From positions 80,258 through 144,257 of the forward strand of contig JAECUM010001808.1 of the NCBI GenBank assembly GCA_016617855.1: a stretch of DNA of 64,000 bases. The letters run 5' to 3'. This document shows, in pieces, positions 25,350-38,329 of this stretch. This DNA comes from Megalonaias nervosa. Taxonomy: Eukaryota > Mollusca > Bivalvia > Unionida > Unionidae. Made by a program: the position numbers and the translations under genes. The notes under the pieces are model-generated. The model searched no databases. It had not been told where the DNA came from and saw only the letters and a list, made by a program, of their open reading frames with translations. Numbering within the stretch: position 1 is the first letter of the stretch; every line of letters starts with the position of its first letter.

Positions 25350-26435
25350 GATGAAAATCCATATTTGCAAATTTTTATGTCATATTATTTTAAGTAATGC
25401 TTACAATTTGGAACCCAAAAATTGTAATATTAAAAAAAAAATCCTTATCAACATTTCAATGTTCTTTTAACCCAATTTGTGATAATTATATGCCACTTCT
25501 AGGTACCTAATATTCATACCAAAGGTAACAGTTTGTTAAAATGCCATCACTCAGAATGATTTAGTGTTAGTTGTTTTTCTTCATTTCTTTTTACTTTCTT
25601 TTATTTTACATGAAATACCTGAATTTTTGTTTTTTCTAAAATTAATTTCAATTGGTAAATATTTATTTTAGGTCATTATAAATTAAAAGCTGTGAACACT
25701 CGAAAAACTTTGCTGCACTTGGTCACAATTATGAACACAGAGATTAGCATATCAGAAATGCAATATCATAATAATGTATCCAACATCACACTAAATTACA
25801 CTAACGCTTAAGAGAAACTCACTCAGTAAAGTCCCTCCAAACTAGTGGAACTAAATATCATACATAACACAAGTTGGTAAAATATATTAATTTTAAATTA
25901 CCTCCTTAAACTTCAGTCAACTTTTCTCTCAGAATGCAAGTTGCCACTTTGTTGCTGCATCCTAAATCTTTGATTCTTAATAGTTTCCTATGTTATCTAT
26001 ATTTAATTTGAATTCGTTTGTTAGTCTTTATAATTTATTTTTTATATTTCATTACATGCTACTGTAATATAACATTAACCTTGTCCAAAATTAAGTTTAT
26101 TTTCTACTTTACCTGAATTATCGATTTTTTATTTTAGTCTGTAAACAACTAATACACAGCTAAAATATTCTCTATGTGTATGGGTTTGATATCAGGATCA
26201 TTATTAATAGAAGCAAACATGTTTATTTGGATCTGGGTCTAGGTTATTGAATTCCCCTACAATTTACCTGGTGTACCTGACGTATTCCAGGATATATATT
26301 ATAATTTTAGTAATAGATTTCTAATTATAACTAAGATTTTAAACATTATGAGCCTTCTAGATTGTTATTTTCCATTCGGTGATGGGTTTGTTTAGAAATG
26401 CTAATTGTGACCTTAGGTAAAGTAGAAGACTATAT
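25350..26435. other. Non-coding stretch
   Basis: Very AT-rich; no recognised feature. Confidence 0.5.
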
Positions 26436-26439
26436 AATC

Positions 26440-26962
26440 TTGTTGCTGGAAATAATATTCATTCGTGCTTTAAGATCTAACAGAATCAGCTGTATTATTG
26501 TTGTATCAAGAAGTTTATTTGAGCTGGAATTTATTTCTTCAAATTATTTAATTCAGTGATGTTTGTCCGCGGAAATGCAGAGTGCTCAGAAAAAATGTAA
26601 TTCTTGGACAGAGACATTCATTAGGATTTATAGTGAATTCAAAACAGGAATTATATTACTGTGTTTCAACAACAGACTGTTGACACATCAACACCTTATG
26701 AGCTATCACTGGTTCATCAACACTTTCATTGTTGGACTTAATTTGGATTTCAACTAAAGTTTATTCAGAACTTTAAATTGTTAGGACTTGTGTCTGTAAT
26801 TCTATGATTATTTTGAGATTTAATTCGCAATAAAGCAAGTTCTTCCTTATTCATTGTCACTTTGTATTCTAGGGAAAAAATTATTTGTTACATTTTACTA
26901 AGCTTGTTGCTTTTCACTCTTTTCTGTTACTTATTTTAAGAGCATAGACTTGTAACACCTAG
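26440..26962 (-). repeat. LTR-like dispersed repeat, family B, copy 3
   Basis: Read on the minus strand from 26962 it starts TGTTACAAGTCTATGCTC, then 'aagtaacagaaaagagtga'. It shares blocks with copies at 8.8, 9.2 and 38.8 kb. Its orientation matches that of the Ty3/gypsy pol relic at 33.9-35.2 kb, so it could be a long terminal repeat of that family. Confidence 0.48.
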
Positions 26963-26969
26963 CAAACCC

Positions 26970-28980
26970 AAATCCACTACGGTCAACAGGTGACTAATGG
27001 CATGCTATGAGAACATATAGTAGCAACTTAGTACGTGTTATTTCTATTTCACTGGATGAATATTTCAATACTTTTGATGAGCTGAGTCATGATATAAGAA
27101 TATAAGAATGATGGGTGTCATATGATATTTTGAGTCTTGAGACATGATATAAGAATGCTGGGTGTTACATTATATTTTGAGGAGCAATCCCTCATTATCA
27201 TTATGACTGGTTAATACCTCATAAAATACATGAAACCAAATTATAATCATTTAGTAATCTCACAGGGAAAAGGGTTTATGAAAAACTGTTTACAAATTTG
27301 ATATGGATCAGACAAGCTAACGAAAGCATAATACACACCTCCATCCTCGTGTTTTCTGTAATGAAAATAGAAATCTGCATATGGTACATCTTTTTGTTAT
27401 TTGTTCTCCATCATTAAGTCATATTTGTTAAACTGTGGAATTGTAATTAAATAATATAATAAATAATAAGTAAAAATAAAGAATAACTGGATTTCAGGTT
27501 GAATATGTATGTCTAGTGTTTCGAGAATCCTCCAAATAGTTTATCATGATTTCCAAAACAGCTAACCTGTCTGCCATATTAAATATCCTCGAGATATCAT
27601 TTCATTTAGATTCCACTTAAGTTCTCAAGGGTGATGTGTGGATAAAGTTTTATAAGACTCCTAACTAGTTGTCTGCATTTACTCTCCTATTCTTGGATGG
27701 TACATCTATAGAGCTACACATACTTGAAATCTGAAAAATTACAAACATGTTTTGTAAAAGCCACATGTAATTTTTTTATAAAAGCCACATGCATGTTTAT
27801 AAAATCCACAAGTATTTTTAGTTTCCTTCGCAAGATCACTTACTGGTGACAACTAATGACATCCATGGTAGTTATTAAGTTTTACACTTAACAAGCTCTC
27901 AATTGTTTTCCGGACCGATTTCCCTTGAATCACTTTGTATTGTGTAGAATGGAAAATGTACTCACTGTACCAGTGTTAGAAGTTGCATCCTTTAATAACT
28001 CAAATAAATCACTGACACAGTTATCATTATATTTGTGTTCGTATGAAACTATGCTCTACAGTTTGAACCTCGAAAAATATTTGTAAATTTCATGCTCCCA
28101 AATTTGAAAATTTCGAGTCACAAGGATTTTCCTCACAATAGTACCAGTGCAGATCTTTGCTTAACTCAAGAAGAACACTTACTAAATTTGTTTTGTTTTT
28201 ATTTTTCTACTTTTTCAAATCTGAAATCTCAAAAGTTCTTTTATTTAGTATCAATACAATTGTTTTTATCTATAGTTTAACAGACGAAAATAATCCCAAA
28301 AAATCTGATCATTATTGAAGATACAATAAAAAAAGCAATATTATTTTCTTATGAAAAACATGACTGAGACATTTAATGTGTCATTGAAGGATCTGCTGGA
28401 TCAAGAAAATGCTGATGAAAACAATTTACATGTATGTATCAAATTCTTGTGATAATGTAATTGCTGGAACTGGTCAGGGCTTTTCTGTTGTAAAACAAAA
28501 TTTGGTAGATACTTTGGACAATCATTACTAGCAAGGCAACATTTCCTGTAAAATTTTGCTTTGGAAGAAACTGGATGTTTATTTCTTTTCTCTGGTTTTC
28601 TTATCCTTAACCCTGAAGAAACATGAAAGCCAGATGATGGGTATTCCAAACAAGAGACCCAAGAATGCCTGATATTCATTTAAAAGCCTGAAGTACATAG
28701 CTGCTGCTTGCGCTATAAAAGAAGTCATTTATAGAACCAGCTTTATGCCCTGAATCACTCCCTGCCCCTGGGGTCTATACCCTGATTTATAATTTAACAT
28801 GTCCTGGATCATATCCTACCCCAGGGGACTAGACCTTGTTTTATAATTTAACATAATACCATGTTTATATTATATCCTCTTTATTGGTATTACAAGGGGA
28901 GTTAATCAGTAAAGTCAACATTTCCTGGATCTGTCAGTTTAAGCTCCTGCACTGGAAACATAACTTGAAAACTACTGGGC
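26970..28980. other. Non-coding stretch
   Basis: AT-rich. A short tandem duplication lies at 27085-27180 and a two-copy 56-bp duplication at 28750-28855 ('ataatttaacat'). No gene is called. Confidence 0.45.
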
Positions 28981-28994
28981 TTCTCACTCAAGGA

Positions 28995-29150
28995 ATCATT
29001 GGTGGCTCTGTGCTTAAAGAGTTGGACTCGTGACTATAAGGCTGTGGGTTTGATTCCCACTATTTGTTTGTGCAGGCCATACTGACTATTCAATTTCTCA
29101 CAAGTGTTTCAGCAGGAAAGCATATTGAGGCATATTATTTTTTTTTTAAG
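28995..29150 (+). mobile_element. tRNA-derived SINE (degenerate)
   Basis: A-box-like TGGCTCTGTGCTTAAAGAG and B-box-like GTGGGTTTGATTCCCAC, about 45 bp apart, then a short body and a T-run. The (TA)n tract from 29161 probably grew from its tail. Confidence 0.55.
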
Positions 29151-29156
29151 TTGCAA

Positions 29157-29160
<4 letters not shown>

Positions 29161-29229
<69 letters not shown>
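29161..29229. repeat. (TA)n microsatellite
   Basis: About 34 TA units. Confidence 0.95.
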
Positions 29230-29231
<2 letters not shown>

Positions 29232-30120
29232 AAAATAATCTCTGAGTAAATTATTGGCGTAAAATATATGACTTGCCTTGTAATAATTTAAGATATATGT
29301 GTCAATATAAATTACTAGTGTTTATATACGTTAAAATGACAATATTAGAAAGTGTCAAACACAATTTAATCAAACATGTCACACTTGCTTCTAAATATTA
29401 ACGAATTTCAAATGTAGTCAAGTTTGTAACATTTCTCAGCAATAAAATAAATCTGGAGAACATTTTTATAAGAAATAATTTATTCTTTGAAATGAATTTT
29501 TCTGAATATAATTAAATATGCAAGAAATTCTGATACTAAAATGCATTTATGGCATTCAACATAATCATTTCAAGTTGCTAACCATGGATTAAAGACCATC
29601 ATCAGTAAGACTTGGTATGCAAGACAGGAACACGAATCATTTGTCATGCTTCTTTGGTCTGGTGCTTTATGGCACATCAATACAAGCAGGTTATGTTGTA
29701 CTGTGACAATTAGAGTAAAGTGCCTTGCCCAAGTACACACCACTGTAGCTGATTCAGGTGGGTCTGAAGGTAGGATTCAAGCATGTAATATTTTGGTCAT
29801 GAGTCTGCAAAGCATGCTTTGTAGTAAATCAATGGCATATTCCAAATCAAGAGTACCATAAAATGTACATTGTAAACCACGCTACCAGTGTAATAGTTCC
29901 TTTTGTATGTATTATTAATGCATGGCCAGTTCTGGACATCATTGATCAAGAAATAGTTGCATTTATTCTGGTTTCTGTGAACTTAACCTTCTAACCATCC
30001 AGTTCAATATATGTTTGCTTAAATTCCTCACCATATCAACTTGCCATCCAAAATATTTCCAGTCATTATGTGATGCATATTTAACCCTATTCCTCCCATA
30101 TAAAAATCTAACCCTCTTAC
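29230..30120. other. Non-coding stretch with a SINE-like patch
   Basis: 29700-29790 contains AAAGTGCCTTGCCCAAGTAC, a word common in animal repeat consensus sequences. The 71-codon frame over it is not a gene. Confidence 0.4.
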
Positions 30121-30198
30121 CTGTGACTCCCATATGACATTCACGACGTCATACTCTTGCTCCCCATAGAAAACAACTAAACTGTAAGGCAACGTCAT
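30121..30198 (-). CDS. Candidate 78-nt exon, unknown gene
   Basis: Minus strand: acceptor GATTTCTTGCAG before 30198 and donor GTAAGAGG after 30121. The 78 nt are open and begin with ATG: 'MTLPYSLVVFYGEQEYDVV' then 'NVIWESQ', a phase-0 exit. The start resembles N-termini of BEN-type or related nuclear proteins ('YALVxWxxxxxxVV'), but that is a weak impression. Both splice sites and the open frame could occur by chance in 78 nt. Confidence 0.38.
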
Positions 30199-32160
30199 CT
30201 GCAAGAAATCATATTCTTACATTGTAGGAATAACCTCAAAATAAGCTAAAAATATCTCTTCCACCGCAAGTTAGCATTTGTTATCAATGCCGGATGTCCG
30301 TAAGTTATTATTTGTCATCATTTCGTGATAAATACAATTATCGATGTACAAGTTGCTTTGTTTTATTTAATCAGCATACTTGGTGAAAATATTTTTGAAA
30401 ATATTTAACTAAATCTTTCAACTGCTGTACGTGTGTTATATACTTCGTAATATCAGTTAGAAGTCAAAAGTGAACCTGACAACGGGCAGAAACGTCATAA
30501 TAGCGAACATCGCGGTATCTGGGCAAAACCAGTTCATTAGACAGGCCGTAATTGTATTTCATTTGGCACATTAATTAAATGAATATATAAATTTCATAAG
30601 AAACATGATATAAACATTCTTTTATTAAATATTTAGCTATTTACAAAAATAATGGTCCGAAATATATTAGACAATGTGACTTTGGATAAATTAATGTGCT
30701 ATATAAGGTCAAAGTTGTTTTCTTATATCACTCATTTTGTGTTAATAACATAAAACAGCCAAGCAAATCATAACTAACGATAGAAAATAATAACACAAGT
30801 ATATACTAATTATTACAACCTATAATTATCAATAATTTTTTGTAACAAAATTAAAACGTGTGTGATCATATTAAGAAGATCCCTGTTTCTAAAACTAGAT
30901 GCACCCACATGGAATGTGTGGCGCCATTTTACTCTTGGCCGTAGTGTGATTCAGTTGGAAATAGGACTCTATTTCATGCATGGATGGACTTTAATAATTC
31001 ATTACATCGTCGATGATAAACTCAGGTACGGTTTTGTCGGCAACAATGAAATTAATCATCAAAGATTTGAGGTTAATATATCTTTGGAGCTTAAAAATAT
31101 TCGAACTTTACGTTTAACGCATTCTAGATTTTTCAAGCGCAATTCAATCGCCTTCACAAAAACATATTTTATGAAGTTATTAGTTAACTTGGCCTGCTTT
31201 CCATACATGGGCATATTAAAGGTCATTAAAAAAATATATCAAAGTGGGTTCTTGTTATTTGTCATTAGTGATGTGGTTAAGGATATGTAAATATATCTAA
31301 TATACATGTGTATATAAGAACAAAAAATCTTCTCTAATGATGTTTCATTTCATTGAAGAGCTGATCTCGAATATAAAAATCATCTGTTTAGTAAATCACT
31401 TGTTCTCAGACTTTCCTGTTGAGGAATAAAACAAACAAACATGACACTAAGAAAAAATATCTACAATTGTATTCGAGCACATCACAATTACTACTCAACA
31501 ATGAACATACTTTGATGAAACAGGCTGTGACATTCTATACAGCATAGATGGACTTTGCAAATGACACAGCCAAATTTGGGTTCTTTACGTCTCTTTTCTC
31601 CATGCTTGGTACAGTATTTACAGGTGGATTTTTTCCTTTTAAGTGTCCGCAATCTGTGTGTCTCAATATCAGTAAATTAGGAACTTTTACAACAGCTTAA
31701 AAACCACGGCTAACATTGGCTAATGCAAGTTGAATGGATTGATATTTCTAGTAGAAATCAGAATGAATGTATCAACAACGAACCCATTGGTCGAATGGAT
31801 AGATAAAATTATATTTCTTCCTCAAGAATAGTGAAAGATTGGTTTTTTTAACCACACCTGTAAATCACGACTTTAGAATGTAAAGCCATATTGATGCTTC
31901 ATACAAATTAATACTGTAACATGTTTTTGAAACTTTGTATACGACATTGCTTGGTAACTTACTCTGCTTATGAAGTAGTAGCATTAATTACGATACGCAT
32001 GTCCAGGTTTCTATTTTAGACTATAAGAAACTCATAAACCGTGCACCAAATTGAACGATGATATATTAGGTACAACCATTTCATTTTTGGGGATAGTCAT
32101 GATAATATGCGACACAAATATCTGAAAATGGCCATCCACCAAAAGATTCTAGCAGAGGAA
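30199..32160. other. Non-coding stretch
   Basis: AT-rich. The 142-codon plus frame at 30862-31290 has no domain, splice signals or composition unlike its surroundings, so it is not called. Confidence 0.45.
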
Positions 32161-32170
32161 GTCATCAGAG

Positions 32171-32459
32171 CAATGCCCGATTACCCATTAAGCACACTAA
32201 GCACGTGCTTAGGGCACTTTGCAACAGGGGCACCAGAAATTCAAATTAATTGTTGATGATAAAATTGAATGAATTATATATGACCATTTCGATTTGCATG
32301 TACGAGTATTTTGATTTGGAATGATGGCAACACTGGTGTTTTCCCACCTTTTTAGCTTTTTGGCGGGGGGTGGGGTTTAACATTTTGTAAGGGGGTGGGG
32401 GTAGAGGCACCATAATGTGTTCAGTGCTTAGGGCCCTGGAAGGCCTTAATCCGGCACTG
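32171..32459. mobile_element. hAT-like MITE with perfect 8-bp target duplication
   Basis: Ends CAATGCCCGATTA and, inverted, CAGTGCCGGATTA form short terminal repeats. The 8-mer CATCAGAG flanks both sides (32163-32170 and 32460-32467). The inside has two 'GTGCTTAGGGC'-type blocks in opposite orientation and a G-rich stretch, and no coding capacity. An 8-bp duplication and CAxTG ends fit hAT. Confidence 0.85.
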
Positions 32460-32469
32460 CATCAGAGTC

Positions 32470-33285
32470 AATAACAGATTGTTTACCTTAAAAGAAGATA
32501 TATTGAACAAATATTTCTGTATTTACGAATAAAATTGTTTGGGCAAAAGATATATACTGCATCGCCTTTAAATTATAATGGTTGTAATTTAATCCGCTGT
32601 GTACTATCAATAGATACATGTATGATTACAGTAATAGATCAATTGTTAAACAGATCTTCATACAGAATCAATGTAAAAGCATGCATCCTTTTAGACTTCA
32701 GATTTATGATGTGAATTTTTGCAAAATTTATGTACTTTACGAACCTTTATTAATGATTTGCTGCATACCACTTAAAAAAAAATATAATTAGAAAAAGGAT
32801 GTCAGACCTTAAATTTCAATTGGCATTGTCAGCAATTAACTAGCTGGTATTTGGCATGTATGCTAGCATAACATTACAAGCCCTTTGATTGGCTGGTTGC
32901 TTCACTTTGGCATGGTGCAAACTGTTCAAAGATGGAGATTACTAATTAAGTGCAGTGACGTGAGTACTGGCAGTGTGATTCAATTGTCAGCGAATAAACT
33001 GCCATACACAACACGTAGCTAGAATAATTCAAGATAATGATATTTGTGAATAAGGTATTTTAGGCATTGTTATTCACATTGATGTGAGGCATGTACACGA
33101 CTCATGGTTACTAATATTTGGTCTGGAACCACTATTAGCTACCATCAAAGCTGACCAAAATCAGAAAGATATTCTGCAAAATTATACTAGCCTTGAGTGA
33201 TATGTTTAATAACTGATTTATTAGCTCTGCTGGTGATTAACCGGAAAAGCACATGAGATTGTCATTTGTCCAATGTCTGTTAGCA
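32470..33285. other. Non-coding stretch
   Basis: AT-rich spacer; nothing recognised. Confidence 0.5.
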
Positions 33286-33289
33286 CAAG

Positions 33290-33900
33290 ATTGTTATTGC
33301 TACTCCTACTAAACTACTGAAGGATCATCATGAAACTTTATATAAGCATTCATCAAGTGTTATAGTTGGTTCTGAATGAACGTGGTGCCATGCAGACATC
33401 CAGTATACCTGCCCTTGCAGCCATCTGAAAAGCTTATAATCACCACCTCTCCTCGATTGATTGTTATATCCACCTGAGATTTTCACTGAAAGATTTCTTA
33501 TGATGTCTAGTTGATCCCAGATGAAAATAGTCCCATCTGATGTCCAGTATAGCCGCCACAGCAACCATCTTGAAAATATTGCTATTCCTCCTAGACTGAA
33601 AGTCTGCTGGCATGTGGAAAAATACTTCTTATTATGTCAAGGTTAGTCCTGAATGAAAATGGTGCTTATCTGATGTCTGATCTAGAAAATTTTGTTATCG
33701 CTACTCCTCCTGAATGGGATTTTCACTAAAGTACTTTATGATAATGGTGCATATCAGATATCCAGTATGACCGCCACAGCAGCCATCTTCAAATTTCTCG
33801 TTTTCATAACTGCGTCTAGACTCAAGGTCATGTTGAAATGGATCTTTCATCAGAAGACTTCTTATGATGTCTAGTTGCTTCTAAATGAAATTAATGCCAT
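33290..33900. repeat. Degenerate tandem repeat, about 160-bp units
   Basis: Four diverged copies of a unit with 'tattgctactcctcctagac', 'ttcttatgatgtctagttg', 'tgaaaatggtgc.atctgatgtccagtat' and 'ccgccacagcagccatctt'. This repeat type is familiar from bivalve introns. The small frames here are not genes. Confidence 0.65.
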
Positions 33901-35205
33901 TCTGAGAATTCTGTCACAACTTAATTTCATTCTTGATTGAGCAAATGGAAGATTAGTTCCTGTTACTTCACAAGCCATTGATAATTTATATTTGAAATCA
34001 TAGACATGGTCAAGAATATTAATTGGTAAATCGTCGATTGAAAGAAGTTTCTCTTCTAATAATTTCAATGGTCCACGGACAGTATGCCAAAAGACTAGTG
34101 CAAAATGACTAAACGCTCATTAGTCTTGAACTGTTTCCCTAACAAAAAACAACAACAAATGGACTTCCTCATCCTAATATCTTCCTGTATCAAAGCAAGA
34201 CGACCGAGTCACATTCTTCAACTTTGGATGAAATCTTTCCAAAGCTCCTTAACATTCAGGCTGATAGGCAGAAGATTTCAACTACATATATAAAATTTTA
34301 CCCTTGATCAGATTGGACAGATCTATGGAGGCCAAAAAGTGTAAAAGAAAAACAATTCCAAAGCCTTTGGTATAGTTTTAATTTTATATTTTTCTCAAAG
34401 GATTTGTCTCTGGAAATCTTCTGGAAACACAGATTTTGGCCAACAAATATTGACTGCTTCACTTAGTCTTAGGTTAGCGATCTGCACGGTCTACTATTAT
34501 TCTGCTAAATGGTTCGTAAAATGCATGAATAGGTTCCAATGAGCCTTAAGTATATCTTCTTGGGTTTTTCTACCATTTGACATGTGAGACAATATTGACA
34601 GTATTTAGAAACGAAACTTTTAATTTTTGGACAATAAAAATTATTGAAGATATTGTGATAAATCTTACGGATTCCTAAATGGCTCGCCAAATGAGTTTCA
34701 TTAGCCAGTCTCAGAATTTCCTGTCGTGTGGTTTCATTTTCCTTAACAGCCCTCTGAAACAGATAGGGGATCTCAGGACCTTGTTCCTGTTTTATAACTA
34801 GTGATTTCTTTCATCACCCTGATTAGAATAGAGAGAATGAGCAGTAAAATGAGGATCACTATAATAAAATATCTATTGATTGATCAATACAAGGAGCAAA
34901 GGAGATTTCATTAAAAGTCTGACCAGTACATGCGTCAGCTAAAGGAATAATTTCCTGTTCAACATCATTTTCAAGAGCTTCTTTCCTATAACTTTAGTAA
35001 CTGCACAAGCTGTGTATAAATCATGGATTTCAGTTTCAACAGGATCAACATTTTAATCCAAACAAGGCTTACCAGTTACGTGTGGATTGACGACAACCAC
35101 AACCTTTCCTCTAGCTAGATCATCACCCATTTATAAATGAATACCCTGGATGGGTAAAGAAGTCACCGTTCCTGTAGTTATAGATGAATAGATGACGTGG
35201 CATCA
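33871..35205 (-). pseudogene. Ty3/gypsy pol relic, protease end plus integrase
   Basis: On the minus strand, from right to left: a retropepsin tail 'TSLPIQGIHL' then 'GDDLARGKVVVV' (near 35190-35100); an integrase HHCC zinc region 'ETHLASHLGIRKIYHNIF' to 'CQYCLTCQM' (34710-34570); core-domain scraps 'PIHAFYEPFSRII' and 'RSVQSDQG'; and a C-terminal part 'HTVRGPLKLLEEKLL' to 'NILDHVYDFKYKL' (34095-33871). Many stops and frameshifts. Only about 450 bp separate the protease and integrase parts, too short for reverse transcriptase and RNase H, so the order differs from standard Ty3/gypsy and resembles Gmr1-like elements. Confidence 0.75.
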
Positions 35206-35403
35206 CTAACAGCAACACAAGTCAATGTGCAGATAATTAAAATAGAATGATTTATTCCTTTTGTTTCTTTACAAAATTGCAGTAATAGAATTAAAACTTA
35301 TATGTGCAAGTATTTCACGGATTGTTCAAACTTCGATCAGTGTTATTTGCATGACTAATTATGTTTTAAGACTGTTCTTTATGGGCGGCCGTTTTTTACA
35401 TAT

Positions 35404-35672
35404 GCTCAATTCAATACAGACCTCTCTATTTCTTTAGAGTTCTCTAATTCAATTGGAGACTTTTACAAGTTAATTTGAGGGCTCTATATATCAATGATAA
35501 ACCTCTCTAATTCAATTAGAGACCTCAATATATTGGTCTCATTTGTAGACCTCTATAATTAAATTGCAGACCTCTGTAATGGCCTCCATAATTGAATTGC
35601 AGACCTGTGTAATATAATTAGAGAGGTCTGTAATATAATTGGAGACCCCTCTAATTCAATCGTATAGCTCCG
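35404..35672. repeat. Palindromic AGACCTCT/AGAGGTCT array, copy 1
   Basis: About nine alternations of 'gacctctctaattcaatt' and 'agaggtctgtaatataatt' in both orientations at 25-35 bp spacing. The same motif array occurs at 39525-39800. Confidence 0.65.
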
Positions 35673-35679
35673 AAATATT

Positions 35680-37045
35680 CTTGAATTGCAAGCAGTCACC
35701 GTACGGACCTAACACTTTGGCTGAATTTCTTCACTGAGTTTTCTCCAACTTTTTTAACTTCGCTCACAAACATTTAGTTTCATTACCAAACCTTATTATT
35801 GATCATTGGTTTTCAACTGTCCAGTTATTTCTCTATTTAAACCATGAAATGCGTGATGCAGAATCCCGCAAAAACTTCACTGTTTGCTTTCGTATAGTAC
35901 ATCTCCTGAAACCTATACTCTTTCATCTTTTCATGACAGTGATTCAGAAACATGAACAATGACAGACTCATTAAAACCACACGAAGCTGCTGATAATATT
36001 GTCAAACAATTTCGATGAATAAGGCGAGAAATAACATTATTATCCTTTCGACTGGCGAGCTTTGGTCTTCCAACTTATTCTCATGTTCTATGGACCCTTT
36101 GTTGTGAAACCTTTCAGACTAGTGTGAATGGGATAACCTGATATTCCATTTATTCCAGATATTTTCTATCACTTAAATCTTTCTTGGTTAAATGAATTAT
36201 CGTCTGGTTCTGATCGTTTGTCAAATCTTTACTGCTACCAATTTATAATTTCTAACTATAATCAGCATTTTCATTATTGTACATAGACAAAATGGACTTG
36301 AATGTCGTCTTAATCCATGAAGTGACCATTTGAAATATACTTCGCTAAATGACGTCATCTTTTCTTGCTGAGGTTGTTTATCTCGTTTGACCTGGCAGTA
36401 TATTGATCTGAGAATTTTGAATAACATCACGTAAGGTAAACCTTGTTTTGGATTATGCGGCCAAAATATTAGCATAGTACGAAACGTCCATTTATCGTTG
36501 AGATGGTATTCGCCATCCGTCCCCAAGCCTGGAGACCGAACCTGATTGGTTCCACTTTCACGAAACGTCTTGAAATTACTTACACAAGTAGATATTTTTA
36601 AAAATATTTATCTTATTGCTTGGTTGATATAAACAATTCATTCACAGAGGATTCGGCAGGCACCGGGGATTAGTTGAAAGGTAATTTATTGTCACAATGT
36701 GCTACAACAGAATTGGGCACAAGTTCTAAGAAGTTAATCAGCCCTCTCCCCACATTATGCAGATATTTAAATATGACAATGATGGATAAAAAGCTAATAT
36801 TGAGAGAGAGAGAAAGATAGACAGAGAGACATAGACAGAAATCATGGTTTGTTAAATTAAATGAATTCGTCTGGTATCAAATATATATTTGCATAAATGT
36901 TGTAAAATTGTGTATTTTTCATTTGCATCACATTTTCCCCAGATCAAACACTCTAATCTGGCAGTCCCATTTGGCACTATTATTCAGTATTTTTCTCATC
37001 GAATTGTTGCTGACTCCGCTGTCATTCTTCTATGCACAAACATGT
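35680..37045. other. Non-coding stretch
   Basis: No gene recognised. A purine-rich (GA) tract lies at 36803-36838. This could hold the missing gag region of the Ty3/gypsy relic, but nothing is readable. Confidence 0.4.
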
Positions 37046-37049
37046 GTAT

Positions 37050-37375
37050 ATTATACACTCAGGTATTTCTAGCGGCATTTAAGCTACCGTCCGCTAAAGG
37101 GTTCTTTTGGCGATATGTACATACTATTTCCGGATCAAATGCACTGCTTGACAACCTGTAAATCTACAAGAATAACACATCCCTCTGTCATGTGACCATT
37201 TTAAATTTCGCGCTAGATCTGTCTTTTACTACTTACCAGTAAGTATCTAAACTGCACGCAGGTGTGTTCCGGAACGATTTGCATGCAGCAAAATTTTACA
37301 TTTTAAGCAATAGGTGACATCAGACCCACATATCGTCCAACACAGATGGGGGAGGGGCTGATTTATCGGACTATT
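37050..37375 (-). repeat. Dispersed repeat, family A, copy 2
   Basis: Inverted relative to 3590-3880, sharing several 15-25 bp blocks. Ends near GGGCTGATTTATCGG (37355), a motif also at 3992 and within the 48.1-kb palindrome. Confidence 0.6.
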
Positions 37376-37439
37376 AATGTACGTACATAGTGTCGCAATC
37401 TAGTATAAATAAGATCTAACACCCGATGACTAAAACTAG

Positions 37440-37740
37440 GCATTTTACTGGATTCGATATTTGGATATAAACACTTTTTGAAGCACCGTAACTCGTGCTA
37501 CATGTTATGTCCTGTTCAATATTGCTGCACAGGACCACTGTTGAGGGCATAACAGATGATTTAGTAGAATTTAGCCTGAAATTGTAAGTGACTATATTAC
37601 TGGAATGAGGACAGATATAATTAATTTGTTTGTTCGGACACAGGCGGAGGGAGTAATTCGATAACAGTCTGGAGTTGTCCGACTTTTAATTGCGATGTTA
37701 ATAATTTTTGCTACATTCTTCTAGACTGCAGACTTTTCCA
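37440..37740 (-). mobile_element. Non-LTR retrotransposon fragment, copy 2
   Basis: Matches, inverted, the tail of the reverse-transcriptase relic at 42790-43085: 'LKQVGKVCSLEE' here against 'LKQGGKFCSLEE' there, then 'GGAGGGAGTAATTCG'-type and 'aatttagcctgaaa' blocks shared in the 3' part. It is the extreme 3' end of such an element. Confidence 0.6.
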
Positions 37741-38329
37741 ACCTGTTTTAGAATGAAGAGATTGTCTACTTGTGTATCTTTTAAAGTCTGTTGACCTATT
37801 GTTACCGCTTCTAACGACAGTTCTTTGTGGGATTTTTTCCTCGAATCTATTGTTACATATATGTAATTTAAATACTTGTGTGTTAGTTTTAAATTCTCTT
37901 TTATGTTTATTTCATTAAATGTTATTGTAATGATAACTTTATTCACTGGATTTGACATTTTTCCGGAAAATTTAGTTCAGTTCTAGTAAATAACCATTAT
38001 TGCTACATCGTATTTTTAGCTGACCTAGTTCCTGACCTTGATTCAGAACTGGTAAACAACTTTTTTTATTTCTCTCCTAGAGTGAAAATCATAGGCCGTA
38101 ATCAAGGTCATACTTGGCTTGCGTGTCAGCTCTATTGTAAACAACGTTTTTTTATTATTGAATCCCATAGTACGATTCGTTCAGTAGAATCGAATTCGTC
38201 CATGGCGGACGTGCTAATTGACATATGATGTTACTACTTTTCTCGAAAAGAAGTGACCACGTGACCCCATCATGTGATCTAAAATTGCGGGTTAAAATTG
38301 ATGTTTCAGAGTGATTTCAGTCAGTTGTA

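Noticed and set aside
28560..28720. Minus-strand string 'FLGLLFGIPIIWLSCFF' followed by basic residues and a stop, like a membrane-protein end
   Set aside because: Only about 40 codons, with no clear acceptor upstream; chance is likely.
30862..31290. 142-codon plus-strand frame
   Set aside because: No domain, no splice sites and composition like the flanks.
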